NCBI GenBank assembly: GCA_964612505.1
Contig: CAZTEX010000022.1
Coordinates: forward strand, 1-18,146
Length of the DNA: 18,146 nucleotides
Source: JAAZZY01 sp964612505
Lineage (GTDB): Bacteria; Chlamydiota; Chlamydiia; Chlamydiales; JAAZZY01
Reading direction: 5' to 3'
Of the stretch, positions 6,556 through 14,339 are shown one piece after another. The notes beneath the pieces are model-generated. The model searched no databases. It was given only the letters and a program-made list of their open reading frames with translations, and was not told where the DNA came from. Position numbers and translations under genes: made by a program. Each line of letters begins with the position of its first letter. Positions within the stretch are counted from its first letter, which is position 1.

Positions 6556-7095
6556 ATGCAAGTTTGTCTCATCATTGGCTGTCATCCTTGTTGGGAGAAA
6601 GACTATGCCGAAGCAAAGGTACATTATCCTGAACATAAAATATGCGCTGTTAATTATGCAGCAGAGTTAATTAAAGCGGACTATATCGCTACTTCGCATG
6701 CATCTTACCTTTACCAGTTTGTTAATATTCATAAGCGCATACATGGCACGGTGCCTGAGCTTTACGCTAAAGTATTAGAAATGAGTGAACTTGAGAATGT
6801 AACTTATCTTAATTTAGATACGCATGGCGGAAGCGGAGTGTTTGGTGCAGCGGCTATGGTGCATATCGGATTTGATTTAGCCATTATGTGCGGTTGTCCG
6901 CTAGATGGCTCCGGTGGTTATGCTCAAACCATCTTTGATGAAAATAATTGGCATGTGGATGTGAGCCACCCTCGCATTAGAAAATGGCATCAGGGTATGG
7001 TGGAGTTTAGAGATACCCGGCCAGACCTCTCATCTAAAATGCGTTCTATGAGTGGCAGCTCTAAAGAAATATTCGGAGGAATAAATGACAACTAA
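6556..7095 (+). CDS. Conserved phage protein, possible Rossmann-like enzyme, function unknown
   Basis: A 179-residue protein between capsid and tail genes. It starts with a hydrophobic strand and Cys-rich loop (MQVCLIIGCHPCWEKDY), followed by ICAVNYAAELIKADYIATSH (residues 29-48), a glycine-rich turn THGGSGVFGAAAMVHIGFDLAIMCGCPLDGSGGY (89-122) and a tail KMRSMSGSSKEIFGG (161-175). I recall this set (AVN..., GGSG.FA...G.D.....G.P, and RSMSGxTxELLG near the end) from uncharacterised proteins in structural modules of phages, many of alphaproteobacteria. Alternating strands and helices suggest a Rossmann-like sugar- or nucleotide-binding fold, but no catalytic residue can be assigned. GCAGG lies five bases before the ATG. 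The end overlaps the next gene by 11 bases. Confidence 0.75.
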   Translation: MQVCLIIGCHPCWEKDYAEAKVHYPEHKICAVNYAAELIKADYIATSHASYLYQFVNIHKRIHGTVPELYAKVLEMSELENVTYLNLDTHGGSGVFGAAAMVHIGFDLAIMCGCPLDGSGGYAQTIFDENNWHVDVSHPRIRKWHQGMVEFRDTRPDLSSKMRSMSGSSKEIFGGINDN

Positions 7096-7705
7096 CGTAT
7101 CTATAGCATCGCAAGCGTTGCTTTTGCTTCGAGCCGAAACAATTGGCTCTTTTAGCGAAGATTCCAACGAATCAGAGATTTGCAACACGATGTATGAAGA
7201 GCATATTAAAAGCCTGCTCTCTATTTATCCCTGGACGTTTGCAACCAAGAAACGTCAATTAAACCAAGATACCACTGACCCTATCGGTGAATATACTTAT
7301 TCACATATTATTCCTGCCGAGGCATTGCTTATCTGGGCATTGTTTAACAGTGACCAAGTGGGAGCTAATCCTGTACGTGATTATGATATTTATAATGCGG
7401 ATGCCACGAGTCGCCGTATCTATTCTAACTATGATACGCTCTATGCTGATTATGTTATCTATCCCAATGAGAGCATGTGGCCGTCTTATTTCACTCAGTT
7501 TGCTATCAATTCTTTGGCAGGTATCCTTGCTATTCCGGTGACAGGCAATGCGGATTTGGCACAGTATTATACTACTCAAGCTTATGGTACGGCTAACTCT
7601 AATCGTAAAGGCGGCCTATTCGGTGTGGCCGCTGCAATGGACTCTAAACAGAAGCGCAATGAATATATTGTAAGCTCACCTATTATTGAAGCACGGTTTA
7701 GCTAA
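7085..7705 (+). CDS. Tail tubular protein A (gp11-like head-tail adaptor)
   Basis: A 206-residue protein of the T7 gp11-like tail-tube adaptor family, which forms a ring beneath the portal and holds the nozzle. Typical features are the opening SIASQALLLLRAETIGSFSEDSNESEICNTMYEEHIKSLLSIYPWTFATKK (residues 6-56), including the helix of the EICN..Y......LL...PWTFA motif, then a DPIGEYTYSHIIPAEALLIW strand segment (65-84). The second half has a YADYVIYPNESMWPSYFTQFAINSLAG... stretch, which in family members carries the conserved P..F..A....LA pattern. Length is close to T7 gp11 (196). A strong GGAGG lies five bases before the ATG, inside the end of the upstream gene, and the nozzle gene begins two bases after its stop. 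Confidence 0.9.
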   Translation: MTTNVSIASQALLLLRAETIGSFSEDSNESEICNTMYEEHIKSLLSIYPWTFATKKRQLNQDTTDPIGEYTYSHIIPAEALLIWALFNSDQVGANPVRDYDIYNADATSRRIYSNYDTLYADYVIYPNESMWPSYFTQFAINSLAGILAIPVTGNADLAQYYTTQAYGTANSNRKGGLFGVAAAMDSKQKRNEYIVSSPIIEARFS

Positions 7706-7707
7706 CT

Positions 7708-10071
7708 ATGGCACGTACTATCCAGCAACGCTTTACTCAAGGTGAACTGGACCCAAAGATGTTGGGGAGGTCTGATATTGACCAATATTATGGTGCATCC
7801 GAAACCATGCAAAACGTAATCGGCTTAACTCAAGGCGGATTTAAGCGTCGCGGCGGCTTAGAGCATATTGACGAATTGCTTAGAGTTTTAACTTTTGTAT
7901 CTGCGCCGACTATAACCACAGCAAACGGTGGCACGGGTGCAAACGCTAACGACCGTGTTTATTCCACAGCATTGCTTACCACTACTAATATCGGCGTATT
8001 AAATCCTTATGTGGTGGTCCACTATGACTTAGGATCGGCGCAAACCATAGGTGTTGTTCATTTGCTTGGGCTGGCACTCACCGTTGCAGGCACCTCCTCA
8101 CAGTTCTATTTGCAAGGCTCTAATGATAATGCGGCCTGGACCTCTATTGGTAGTGCGCTTTCGCTTACCACAACCGTTAAACATTATTCACGCAGAGTAG
8201 AGGCAAGCTATCGCTATATACGTCTAGCCCGTATTGGTGCAACAGATTTATCTACTGCACGCGTTACCTTGCGTGAAATGAACGTCTACACGCAGGCCGC
8301 TAACTCTGCGGTGCGTATCATCAACTTTGAGTTTAACACTGACCAATCCTATATCTTGGTGCTGACAGATAAGAATATCGGGGTTTATTTAGATGGTGTG
8401 CATCAGGTGGACATACCGGCCACAAATATAACGAGCGCCATGCTTGCCGATATTAATTGGGCGCAGTCGGCAGATACTTTAATTATCTTTCATGAAGACA
8501 TTAATCCTCAATTAGTACAACGCCAAGGGGCAGATGATTACTGGTCTATTAGCGACTTAACTTTTGATAATCTGCCTTACCATGCATTTACTGAAATAGT
8601 ACAAACGGGAGCTGCTGCAGGGTTTGGTACGCTGACACCGTCAGCAGTTAGTGGTACTATTACGCTCACCGCAGCTTCAGGTACGTTTACCACGGCAAGC
8701 GTGCACCAATATGTTGAAGGTAACGGCGGCCTTGCTCGTATCTTATCTTATACCTCCGCTACCGTAGTACAGGCATTTGTTGAAATACCTTTTTTTAATA
8801 CAAACGCTATTGCAGCAGTGGATTGGAACTATCTGACTGGATATGAGGCTACGTGGTCTAGCACGCGTGGCTGGCCTATTTGCGGGACGTTTCACACGGG
8901 TAGGCTTTGGATTGGCGGCAGTAAATCGCGTCCTACAACAGCGTGGGCTTCACGTGTCGGCATCTTCTATGACTTCGCTCTCGGCACTTCGCTTGATGAT
9001 GATGGTATTGAGATAACTTTAGATACTGACCAGTTAAACCGCATTACTAATATCTACTCCGGCCGTAACTTGATGATATTCACCTCCGGCGCTGAGTTTA
9101 TTGTACCTACCCAACTTAATGAGCCTATCACTCCGGGCAATGTAAGCGCTTTGCGTCAATCGCGTATTGGCTCTGAGCGTGGCTTGCGCGTGCAAGAGAT
9201 TGAGGGCGGTGTGTTTTATGTGCAAAATGGTGGGCAGTCGCTGCAAGAATTTATCTTTGATGATACCCAACAAGCGTACGGCAATAACATAATCTCTATT
9301 TTATCTGGGCATTTAGTAGAAAGCCCACAGGATTTTGCATTGCGTAGAGCTACCAGTGTCGATGACGGCGCGCTTCTAGCACTCGTTCAGGAAGACGGTG
9401 ATGCCACGATTGCCACTATCCAACGCTCACAAAAGATAGCCTGCTTTACTAATCAAACCACCGATGGCACGTTTATTGCAACGGGTGCGGATTATAATGA
9501 TTTATATTTTGCGGTAACACGCAATAGCTATAATTACTTAGAGCGCATTAACGAAGACCATCTACTTGATGCGGGTGTGCGTACCACTTCCGGGCTTCCC
9601 GCTACCACGTTTGCAACCCCAAGCGTTCTCAATGGTGAAGAGTGCAGGGTGTTTGCAGATGGGGCCGTATTGACTAGAGTAACCCCTTCTGCGGGTTCAG
9701 CAACCATTAATCGCGCTGCTGAAGATTTCTGCGAGATAGGGCTGTGGTTCCAACCGCTTTATAAAGACTTACCCACAGAGTTCCCTGAACAGAAAACGAT
9801 TTTAGGCCGACTACTTAATATTACCCAAGTAGTGCTTCGGCTCTATAATACCTCGGCAATTATTGTAAATGACAAGTTAATTAGTTTTAGGGGGTTTGGT
9901 CTTGCAGGTGGCGGCTCTCCCCTTGATACCGCACCCCCACAATTTACTGGCATTAAACGTATTGTGGGGTTTCGTGGGTGGGATGAAACGGCGCAAGTTA
10001 CGATTACTCAAGACGAGCCCAGCTATATGACGGTGCTTGCTTTATCTAAAAACATTTTACAAGGCGATTAA
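7708..10071 (+). CDS. Tail tubular protein B (gp12-like nozzle) with inserted discoidin (F5/8C) domain
   Basis: A 787-residue nozzle protein that forms the distal tube of the short tail. The N-terminus RFTQGELDPKMLGRSDIDQYYGASETMQNVIGLTQGGFKRRGGLEHI (residues 8-54) and the segment VRIINFEFNTDQSYILVLTDKNIGVYLDG (202-230) followed by QSADTLIIFHEDINPQLVQR are classic for this family, where these two parts normally follow one another. Here residues about 68-196 intervene and read as an F5/8 type C module: VVVHYDLGSAQTIGVVHLLGL, SSQFYLQGSNDNAAWTSIGSAL, then SYRYIRLARIGA...LREMNVYTQ. This fold often binds sugars or other surface ligands. The rest is the long beta-rich nozzle body (residues about 290-780) with SRTTAW-like and GLRVQEIEGGVFYVQNGGQSLQEF features. 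It starts two bases after the upstream stop with no clear ribosome binding site, so coupling is likely. Confidence 0.9.
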   Translation: MARTIQQRFTQGELDPKMLGRSDIDQYYGASETMQNVIGLTQGGFKRRGGLEHIDELLRVLTFVSAPTITTANGGTGANANDRVYSTALLTTTNIGVLNPYVVVHYDLGSAQTIGVVHLLGLALTVAGTSSQFYLQGSNDNAAWTSIGSALSLTTTVKHYSRRVEASYRYIRLARIGATDLSTARVTLREMNVYTQAANSAVRIINFEFNTDQSYILVLTDKNIGVYLDGVHQVDIPATNITSAMLADINWAQSADTLIIFHEDINPQLVQRQGADDYWSISDLTFDNLPYHAFTEIVQTGAAAGFGTLTPSAVSGTITLTAASGTFTTASVHQYVEGNGGLARILSYTSATVVQAFVEIPFFNTNAIAAVDWNYLTGYEATWSSTRGWPICGTFHTGRLWIGGSKSRPTTAWASRVGIFYDFALGTSLDDDGIEITLDTDQLNRITNIYSGRNLMIFTSGAEFIVPTQLNEPITPGNVSALRQSRIGSERGLRVQEIEGGVFYVQNGGQSLQEFIFDDTQQAYGNNIISILSGHLVESPQDFALRRATSVDDGALLALVQEDGDATIATIQRSQKIACFTNQTTDGTFIATGADYNDLYFAVTRNSYNYLERINEDHLLDAGVRTTSGLPATTFATPSVLNGEECRVFADGAVLTRVTPSAGSATINRAAEDFCEIGLWFQPLYKDLPTEFPEQKTILGRLLNITQVVLRLYNTSAIIVNDKLISFRGFGLAGGGSPLDTAPPQFTGIKRIVGFRGWDETAQVTITQDEPSYMTVLALSKNILQGD

Positions 10072-10072
10072 T

Positions 10073-10567
10073 ATGGTGGAAACATTATTACTTAGTGTAG
10101 GCGCATCAGCAGGCACAGCAGCAACGGTTAGTACCGTAGTAGGTGCAGGTCTTACCGCCGCATCAGCATTCGGCTCAATTATGGGTGGCAGTCAGCAAAA
10201 TGCTGTCTATAAAGCCCAAGCACAGCAATATGAGCTATCCGCACGTACTGAAGAGCTTAAAGGCAGAGAACAAGCCGATAAGATTCGCCGCGGATTGCAG
10301 GCAACGCTAGCTAGTCAGAATGCGGCTTTTGCTGCACGGGGCATATCGCTTAACTCTGGTACGCCGCTTAACTTAGGTAATGTGTCTAAGTCGGAAGCTT
10401 CTAAAGATATTGAAGACGCGCAGTTTAATGCAAGTATGGCCTCCGGTGCTGAAAGGCTTAATGCAGTGCAGTCTCGTATTTCTGGCAAGGCTGCAAAGAC
10501 CGCAGGCTATGGCAATGCTATGAGTACAATATTTAAAAGCTCTTCATTTGGATCATTGATTAGGTAA
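10073..10567 (+). CDS. Internal virion protein (gp14-like)
   Basis: A 164-residue protein starting at ATG 10073, with AAGG (10061-10064) eight bases upstream; an earlier in-frame ATG inside the nozzle gene is less likely. The first 40 residues are hydrophobic and Gly/Ala/Ser-rich (VGASAGTAATVSTVVGAGLTAASAFGSIMGG), able to insert in a membrane. A long helix with QQNAVYKAQAQQYELSARTEELKGREQADKIRRGLQATLASQNAAFAARGISLNSGTPLNL follows. The last part (NVSKSEASKDIEDAQFNASMASGAERLNAVQSR) is a familiar pattern in the small internal proteins of podoviruses (T7 gp14, P22 gp7). In the family, this is ejected into the outer membrane at infection. Position immediately after the nozzle and before larger internal proteins supports the call. 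Confidence 0.8.
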   Translation: MVETLLLSVGASAGTAATVSTVVGAGLTAASAFGSIMGGSQQNAVYKAQAQQYELSARTEELKGREQADKIRRGLQATLASQNAAFAARGISLNSGTPLNLGNVSKSEASKDIEDAQFNASMASGAERLNAVQSRISGKAAKTAGYGNAMSTIFKSSSFGSLIR

Positions 10568-10569
10568 AT

Positions 10570-12765
10570 ATGGCAAGAGAAATACCCCAGTATGTAAGTC
10601 AACTATCTTTAGGCTCGATGCCCAAGGTGCAGTTTAGCAATGCACAAGCAGAGGCTACGAATCGTATGTCGGCGCAGATGGCCGCTGCTGGCCAGGACAT
10701 GGAGCAGAAAGCTGCAAAGATTGAGCGCTTAACTGCGATAACCACTCTGCGCGAAAACCTGCACCGTATGTCTGACGAGGCCGGAGCTGATGTAGGAACG
10801 CTGCGCTCTAATATTGATGGCTTTAAAACAGGATTCTTAAAAGGCATTAAAAACCCAGAGCTTGCCGCTGAGTTTGAGGCGGGCTATGGCTTGGAGGCAT
10901 TACCTTATATTGATAGTGCTACTAATAAATATCGCAAGAATTTAGATGATACAGCGAAGGTAGAGCGTGGCCGTGCTTTCCAGCAAAACTTAACGACTAT
11001 TGGAAAGATAGCCCCTAATCTTTTCAGTGAAATCCCTGAAGAAAAGAAGGCAGCTCAAGAAGCTCTAGCCAATATCTTTACTCAGTCTGCCCAGCTTGCC
11101 ACAGAGAAAGATTTAGATGGCACGTTTTCCTATTCTCCTGACCAACAAATCGAAATGGCTGGACGCACTCAAGCAGCTTTGATTGAAACACTCCCGCCTG
11201 AAAAGCAGCTACAAGTCCTGGGCAACAATGTTGCTGGCTATGAAGCCACTATGCAATATATAACAAAGCATGAGATTGATCCGAGAAACCCCGATAAAGT
11301 GCATGGTGACGGAGACGACACTAAAGCCTACATGGGGGTTAACAGTGGGGCGAACAAAGAAGAGTTTGCACAGATTGAAGCTTTCCTTGCTAAAGGCGAA
11401 ACTGGCAAGGCGCGCGCTCTTGTAAACACAATATATAAAGAGAAATACTGGAATGCTATTGGCGGGGATTCTTTACCCGCTGAAGTGCAGGGCATCATTA
11501 TGGATGCTGCTGTAAACCAAGGCGTAGGATTTGCAAAGCAATTAAAAGAAGAGGTTGCTAAGGGCGCTACACCTTCGCAATTATTAGAAATGCGCCGTGA
11601 GCGGTATGCTAAAACTAAAGGCACTCCTGAAGAAAGAAAAAGCTGGGAGCGCCGCTTGAGTAGCTTTGAGCATTTGGCTTTAGGCGAAGATTTGAATCTA
11701 CTTACGCCTAATATCCGCGAGCGCATTAAAGATAGCGCATATAAAGCCATTGAAGCAGATTATGCCCTAAAGAATGACGATCCTGTTAAATGGGCGCAGA
11801 AGAAAGGCTATGATTTGTTGGGGGCGGTATCAGTGCAACCCGATCCCTTTTATGCGAAGGTAATGACTAAAGACCGTGCGAAGGCTGAAGCTGGAAATTT
11901 AAGCAAACTACAAACGGTGGATGATATCACTAATTATGCAAGCAGTTTGCAAGCAGAGTTTGGACCACTAGCGCAGAACGCTATACGCGATTTAAAAGCC
12001 TCTGGTATGAAATCCCCACAAGAAGCCGCTATTATGCTGAGCCTGAAGAATCCTGTAGCGTATAAACAGCATGTAGAATTACTTGCTGAAGTTGGCGTTG
12101 CTGGAGACGCTGGCGTTGCTGGAGTGTTTAAAGAGCGTGGGTTTGATAATAAAACATTGCAGAGCAGGCTAACGGCTGAGCTAGAGGATTGGTCAATCAT
12201 GCGTGGCAATGAGGGCATGAATCTACAAGAGTATGAAGAGAATTTAAATGTTATCAACTCTCTTGTGCAAGCCAAAATGATTAAGGACGGAACAGGCGAC
12301 TATGATTCTGCTATCAAGTTTGCACTAGAGCCAGAAGTAAATGATTATAAAACGGCCTCATTAAATGGCGTCATGTACCGAGTGCCACAATACGACAAGA
12401 ACGGCGGCAAGTATGATGTGGAAGCAATCGAGGCGCGCGTGTCTAGCGCCTATGCTGATATTCTGCCTGTTATAGCGGAAGCTAATAAGAAAAAAGGCTT
12501 TCACCTAAGTGATGATATTATTCCATATCTGAATAAAGAAGGTGATGGCTTAGAGTTTATGACGCCTATTCGTGAGCCTATTATTGATGGCAAGGGAAAT
12601 AAGATTACGCTCCGCTTTGATGATATCATTGCTAATGAATCTCGTGAAGAGCGCGTTAATCGTATTCGTGAAGAAATGTATAAGCTGCCTTATGACCAGC
12701 GGGATGCATTCAGAGCGAAGGAATTTGGCATTCAGATAAAGAAGAATCGCAATGTATCTCCTTAG
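10570..12765 (+). CDS. Internal virion protein with GH108-like muramidase domain
   Basis: A 731-residue protein in the gp15 place of the ejectosome block. The N-terminal ~200 residues are helical with the start QYVSQLSLGSMPKVQFSNAQAEATNR...AAAGQDMEQKAAKIE. Residues about 224-345 look like an N-acetylmuramidase domain of the GH108 (TtsA-like) group: KHEIDPRN (candidate catalytic Glu235), YMGVNSG in the place of the usual Y-G-I turn, then ARALVNTIYKEKYWNAIGGDSLPAEVQGIIMDAAVNQGVGFA (281-322), which carries the family signature IY...YW....D.LP......D.AVN.G. A short R-E-R-Y segment follows. The C-terminal ~350 residues are unassigned helical protein that may form channel parts. It starts two bases after the upstream stop; the last 14 bases overlap the next gene. 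Loss of the catalytic Glu would disprove enzymatic function. Confidence 0.82.
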   Translation: MAREIPQYVSQLSLGSMPKVQFSNAQAEATNRMSAQMAAAGQDMEQKAAKIERLTAITTLRENLHRMSDEAGADVGTLRSNIDGFKTGFLKGIKNPELAAEFEAGYGLEALPYIDSATNKYRKNLDDTAKVERGRAFQQNLTTIGKIAPNLFSEIPEEKKAAQEALANIFTQSAQLATEKDLDGTFSYSPDQQIEMAGRTQAALIETLPPEKQLQVLGNNVAGYEATMQYITKHEIDPRNPDKVHGDGDDTKAYMGVNSGANKEEFAQIEAFLAKGETGKARALVNTIYKEKYWNAIGGDSLPAEVQGIIMDAAVNQGVGFAKQLKEEVAKGATPSQLLEMRRERYAKTKGTPEERKSWERRLSSFEHLALGEDLNLLTPNIRERIKDSAYKAIEADYALKNDDPVKWAQKKGYDLLGAVSVQPDPFYAKVMTKDRAKAEAGNLSKLQTVDDITNYASSLQAEFGPLAQNAIRDLKASGMKSPQEAAIMLSLKNPVAYKQHVELLAEVGVAGDAGVAGVFKERGFDNKTLQSRLTAELEDWSIMRGNEGMNLQEYEENLNVINSLVQAKMIKDGTGDYDSAIKFALEPEVNDYKTASLNGVMYRVPQYDKNGGKYDVEAIEARVSSAYADILPVIAEANKKKGFHLSDDIIPYLNKEGDGLEFMTPIREPIIDGKGNKITLRFDDIIANESREERVNRIREEMYKLPYDQRDAFRAKEFGIQIKKNRNVSP
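12093..12128 (+). repeat. Two-copy 18-base tandem repeat inside the muramidase virion protein
   Basis: TGGCGTTGCTGGAG occurs at 12093-12106 and again at 12111-12124, spaced by exactly 18 bases, so the reading frame is kept. It encodes GVAGDAGVAGVF. The perfect 14 bases suggest a recent small in-frame duplication, probably in a flexible loop. Confidence 0.7.
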
Positions 12766-14338
12766 GCAAGATCAAGGCAGACAGGTAAGCCCCTACGGTC
12801 AGGCAGCACAGCAATCCGAATTGCTAGAGCCTGATACCGGCAGGGTTGTAAGTGCGTTTGTTCAGGAAGCAACTGAAGGTATTGGTACGCTATCAGCGGA
12901 CTTGGCTGCTCAGCGTGTAAAGAGCGGCGAGCGGTTAGGTACACCATTAAGCAAGGAAGAATATGAGCTATCGCCTAACTACCGCAAGAGCATTCCTTAC
13001 TACCGTGGCATTACCGAAGATGCGGCGCGTGAGCTATCTATTTATAGTGATGAATCTGATAAGCGTGCTGAGTTTATTAGCGATGCTACAAGTGGCCAAT
13101 ATGCTTTAGGGTTAGCTGCAGGCTTTACCGCAGGTGTGCTTGAGCCTAAAAATATAGCAACGGGTGTAGCTGGAGCTGTTGTGCTATCACCTTTGGCTGC
13201 TGCCGCTCCCGCAGCGAGTAATCTGCGTAGGCTTATGAAGCTTCGCCAGCAGGCAGGACAGTATAGCGCTAAGATTGGTGCAGGGGCTATGGAAGGTTTA
13301 GTGTCTGCAGCTATTGCAGAGCCAAGCAACCAGTATTCGGCAAGCATACTACGTCAAGATTACACTATGGCGGACTCTGCGTGGAATATTGCTACCTCTA
13401 CCGTATTTGGTGTAGCCGCATCCACGGCAGGTATTGTTGCGCCAAAGCTTCCTAAATATATTAGTGATAAGTGGCAAACGCATGGCGCTCGTACCCCTGA
13501 TTTAATGGCCGCTGAGCTGGATATTGCGAGCAATCAACTCACCGTTGGAAAGCGTGTAGATGTGAGTGTTGCAGAGCGCTCTGCTATGGGTGAGGTATCA
13601 ACTAAATCACTGCCCGAAAAATATGCTATAGTTGACCGCTTCCTCGGTGAGGATCAGTCTGCAAGGCTTTCTGTAATTAAAGATTTAGAAACTAAAGTAG
13701 CAAGTTTTGAAGATGGCGTTAGCCTATCTCTCTATAAACAAGAGCCACTGCCAACCCAGCCACAGAATCTAAACGAAGCATTAGGTGGGGCGAAGCGAGT
13801 AGCAGAAACGTATAAGCAATCTGCTGAGCAATTCGGTGATAGCCCTGAAGTTTATCTGGAAGCTCTCGATAACCTACAACAAAGCACAGTAGTGCAAAAT
13901 TCTATTGGCGATGTGAAGTCTTTGAAGAAAATAAACAAAGCATTTAACGAAGCCCGTGTTGCAATCCAAAGCACTACTCCTGCTAAAGTCCGCCGCTCTC
14001 CTGCTGAAGTAGATAGTATTGCCCGCCAGATAGATGATGGTAATAAATCCTCAATACAGCGCTCTTTAGTCAATGAAGCTGATCCTGAAAACGATACTGC
14101 ATTAGATGTAGCCGCATGGCGTGAGCTGGATGATTACGACACGGTATTGCTTACCGAATCAGAGAAGGCTTCTGTTGATGATTACAATGAACATTTGAAA
14201 GCTATTGCCGCCATGAAGAAAGAAGGCTTGCTCAATGACAATGAAATGGCTCAGTTCACTGAAGCACTTAATGGCGTTAGCGAAAAAGATATAAACGCTG
14301 GCTACCAAGCCGCACTCACCTGTTTAACGAGAGGATAA
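12752..14338 (+). CDS. Internal virion protein, N-terminal gp16-like half
   Basis: A 528-residue protein whose start overlaps the preceding gene by 14 bases. Residues about 114-155 contain two hydrophobic Gly/Ala runs (QYALGLAAGFTAGVLEPKNIATGVAGAVVLSPLAAAAPAAS) with a central EP.N motif. Further such stretches lie at 176-191 and 208-230 (DSAWNIATSTVFGVAASTAGIVAP) around the segment PSNQYSASILRQDYTMADSAWN. That layout (hydrophobic run, LEP.N, hydrophobic run, DYT..DSA.N) is one I recall in the membrane-spanning part of large podovirus internal virion proteins. The remainder is helical and soluble (LDNLQQST..., up to GYQAALTCLTRG). With the next gene (788 residues) it would total about 1316, the size of T7 gp16 (1318). 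A role in lining the ejection channel is inferred. Confidence 0.7.
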   Translation: MYLLRQDQGRQVSPYGQAAQQSELLEPDTGRVVSAFVQEATEGIGTLSADLAAQRVKSGERLGTPLSKEEYELSPNYRKSIPYYRGITEDAARELSIYSDESDKRAEFISDATSGQYALGLAAGFTAGVLEPKNIATGVAGAVVLSPLAAAAPAASNLRRLMKLRQQAGQYSAKIGAGAMEGLVSAAIAEPSNQYSASILRQDYTMADSAWNIATSTVFGVAASTAGIVAPKLPKYISDKWQTHGARTPDLMAAELDIASNQLTVGKRVDVSVAERSAMGEVSTKSLPEKYAIVDRFLGEDQSARLSVIKDLETKVASFEDGVSLSLYKQEPLPTQPQNLNEALGGAKRVAETYKQSAEQFGDSPEVYLEALDNLQQSTVVQNSIGDVKSLKKINKAFNEARVAIQSTTPAKVRRSPAEVDSIARQIDDGNKSSIQRSLVNEADPENDTALDVAAWRELDDYDTVLLTESEKASVDDYNEHLKAIAAMKKEGLLNDNEMAQFTEALNGVSEKDINAGYQAALTCLTRG

Positions 14339-14339
14339 T

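Noticed and set aside
11309..11327. GACGACACTAAAG, which resembles the T3-type CACTAAAG core
   Set aside because: It lies inside the muramidase domain and encodes part of its conserved loop. The upstream part does not match T3, and no gene start follows.
11328..11750. Long open frames on the reverse strand inside virion genes (also at 11934-12275, 5546-5962 and 17346-17756)
   Set aside because: They lie opposite clearly recognised genes, have no ribosome binding site or familiar motif, and their Ser/Ala/Leu-rich composition is that of a shadow frame.
13352..13375. GATTACACTATGGCGG, partly like a phage promoter core
   Set aside because: It encodes the conserved-looking DYTMADSA segment of a virion protein, with no match outside the core.
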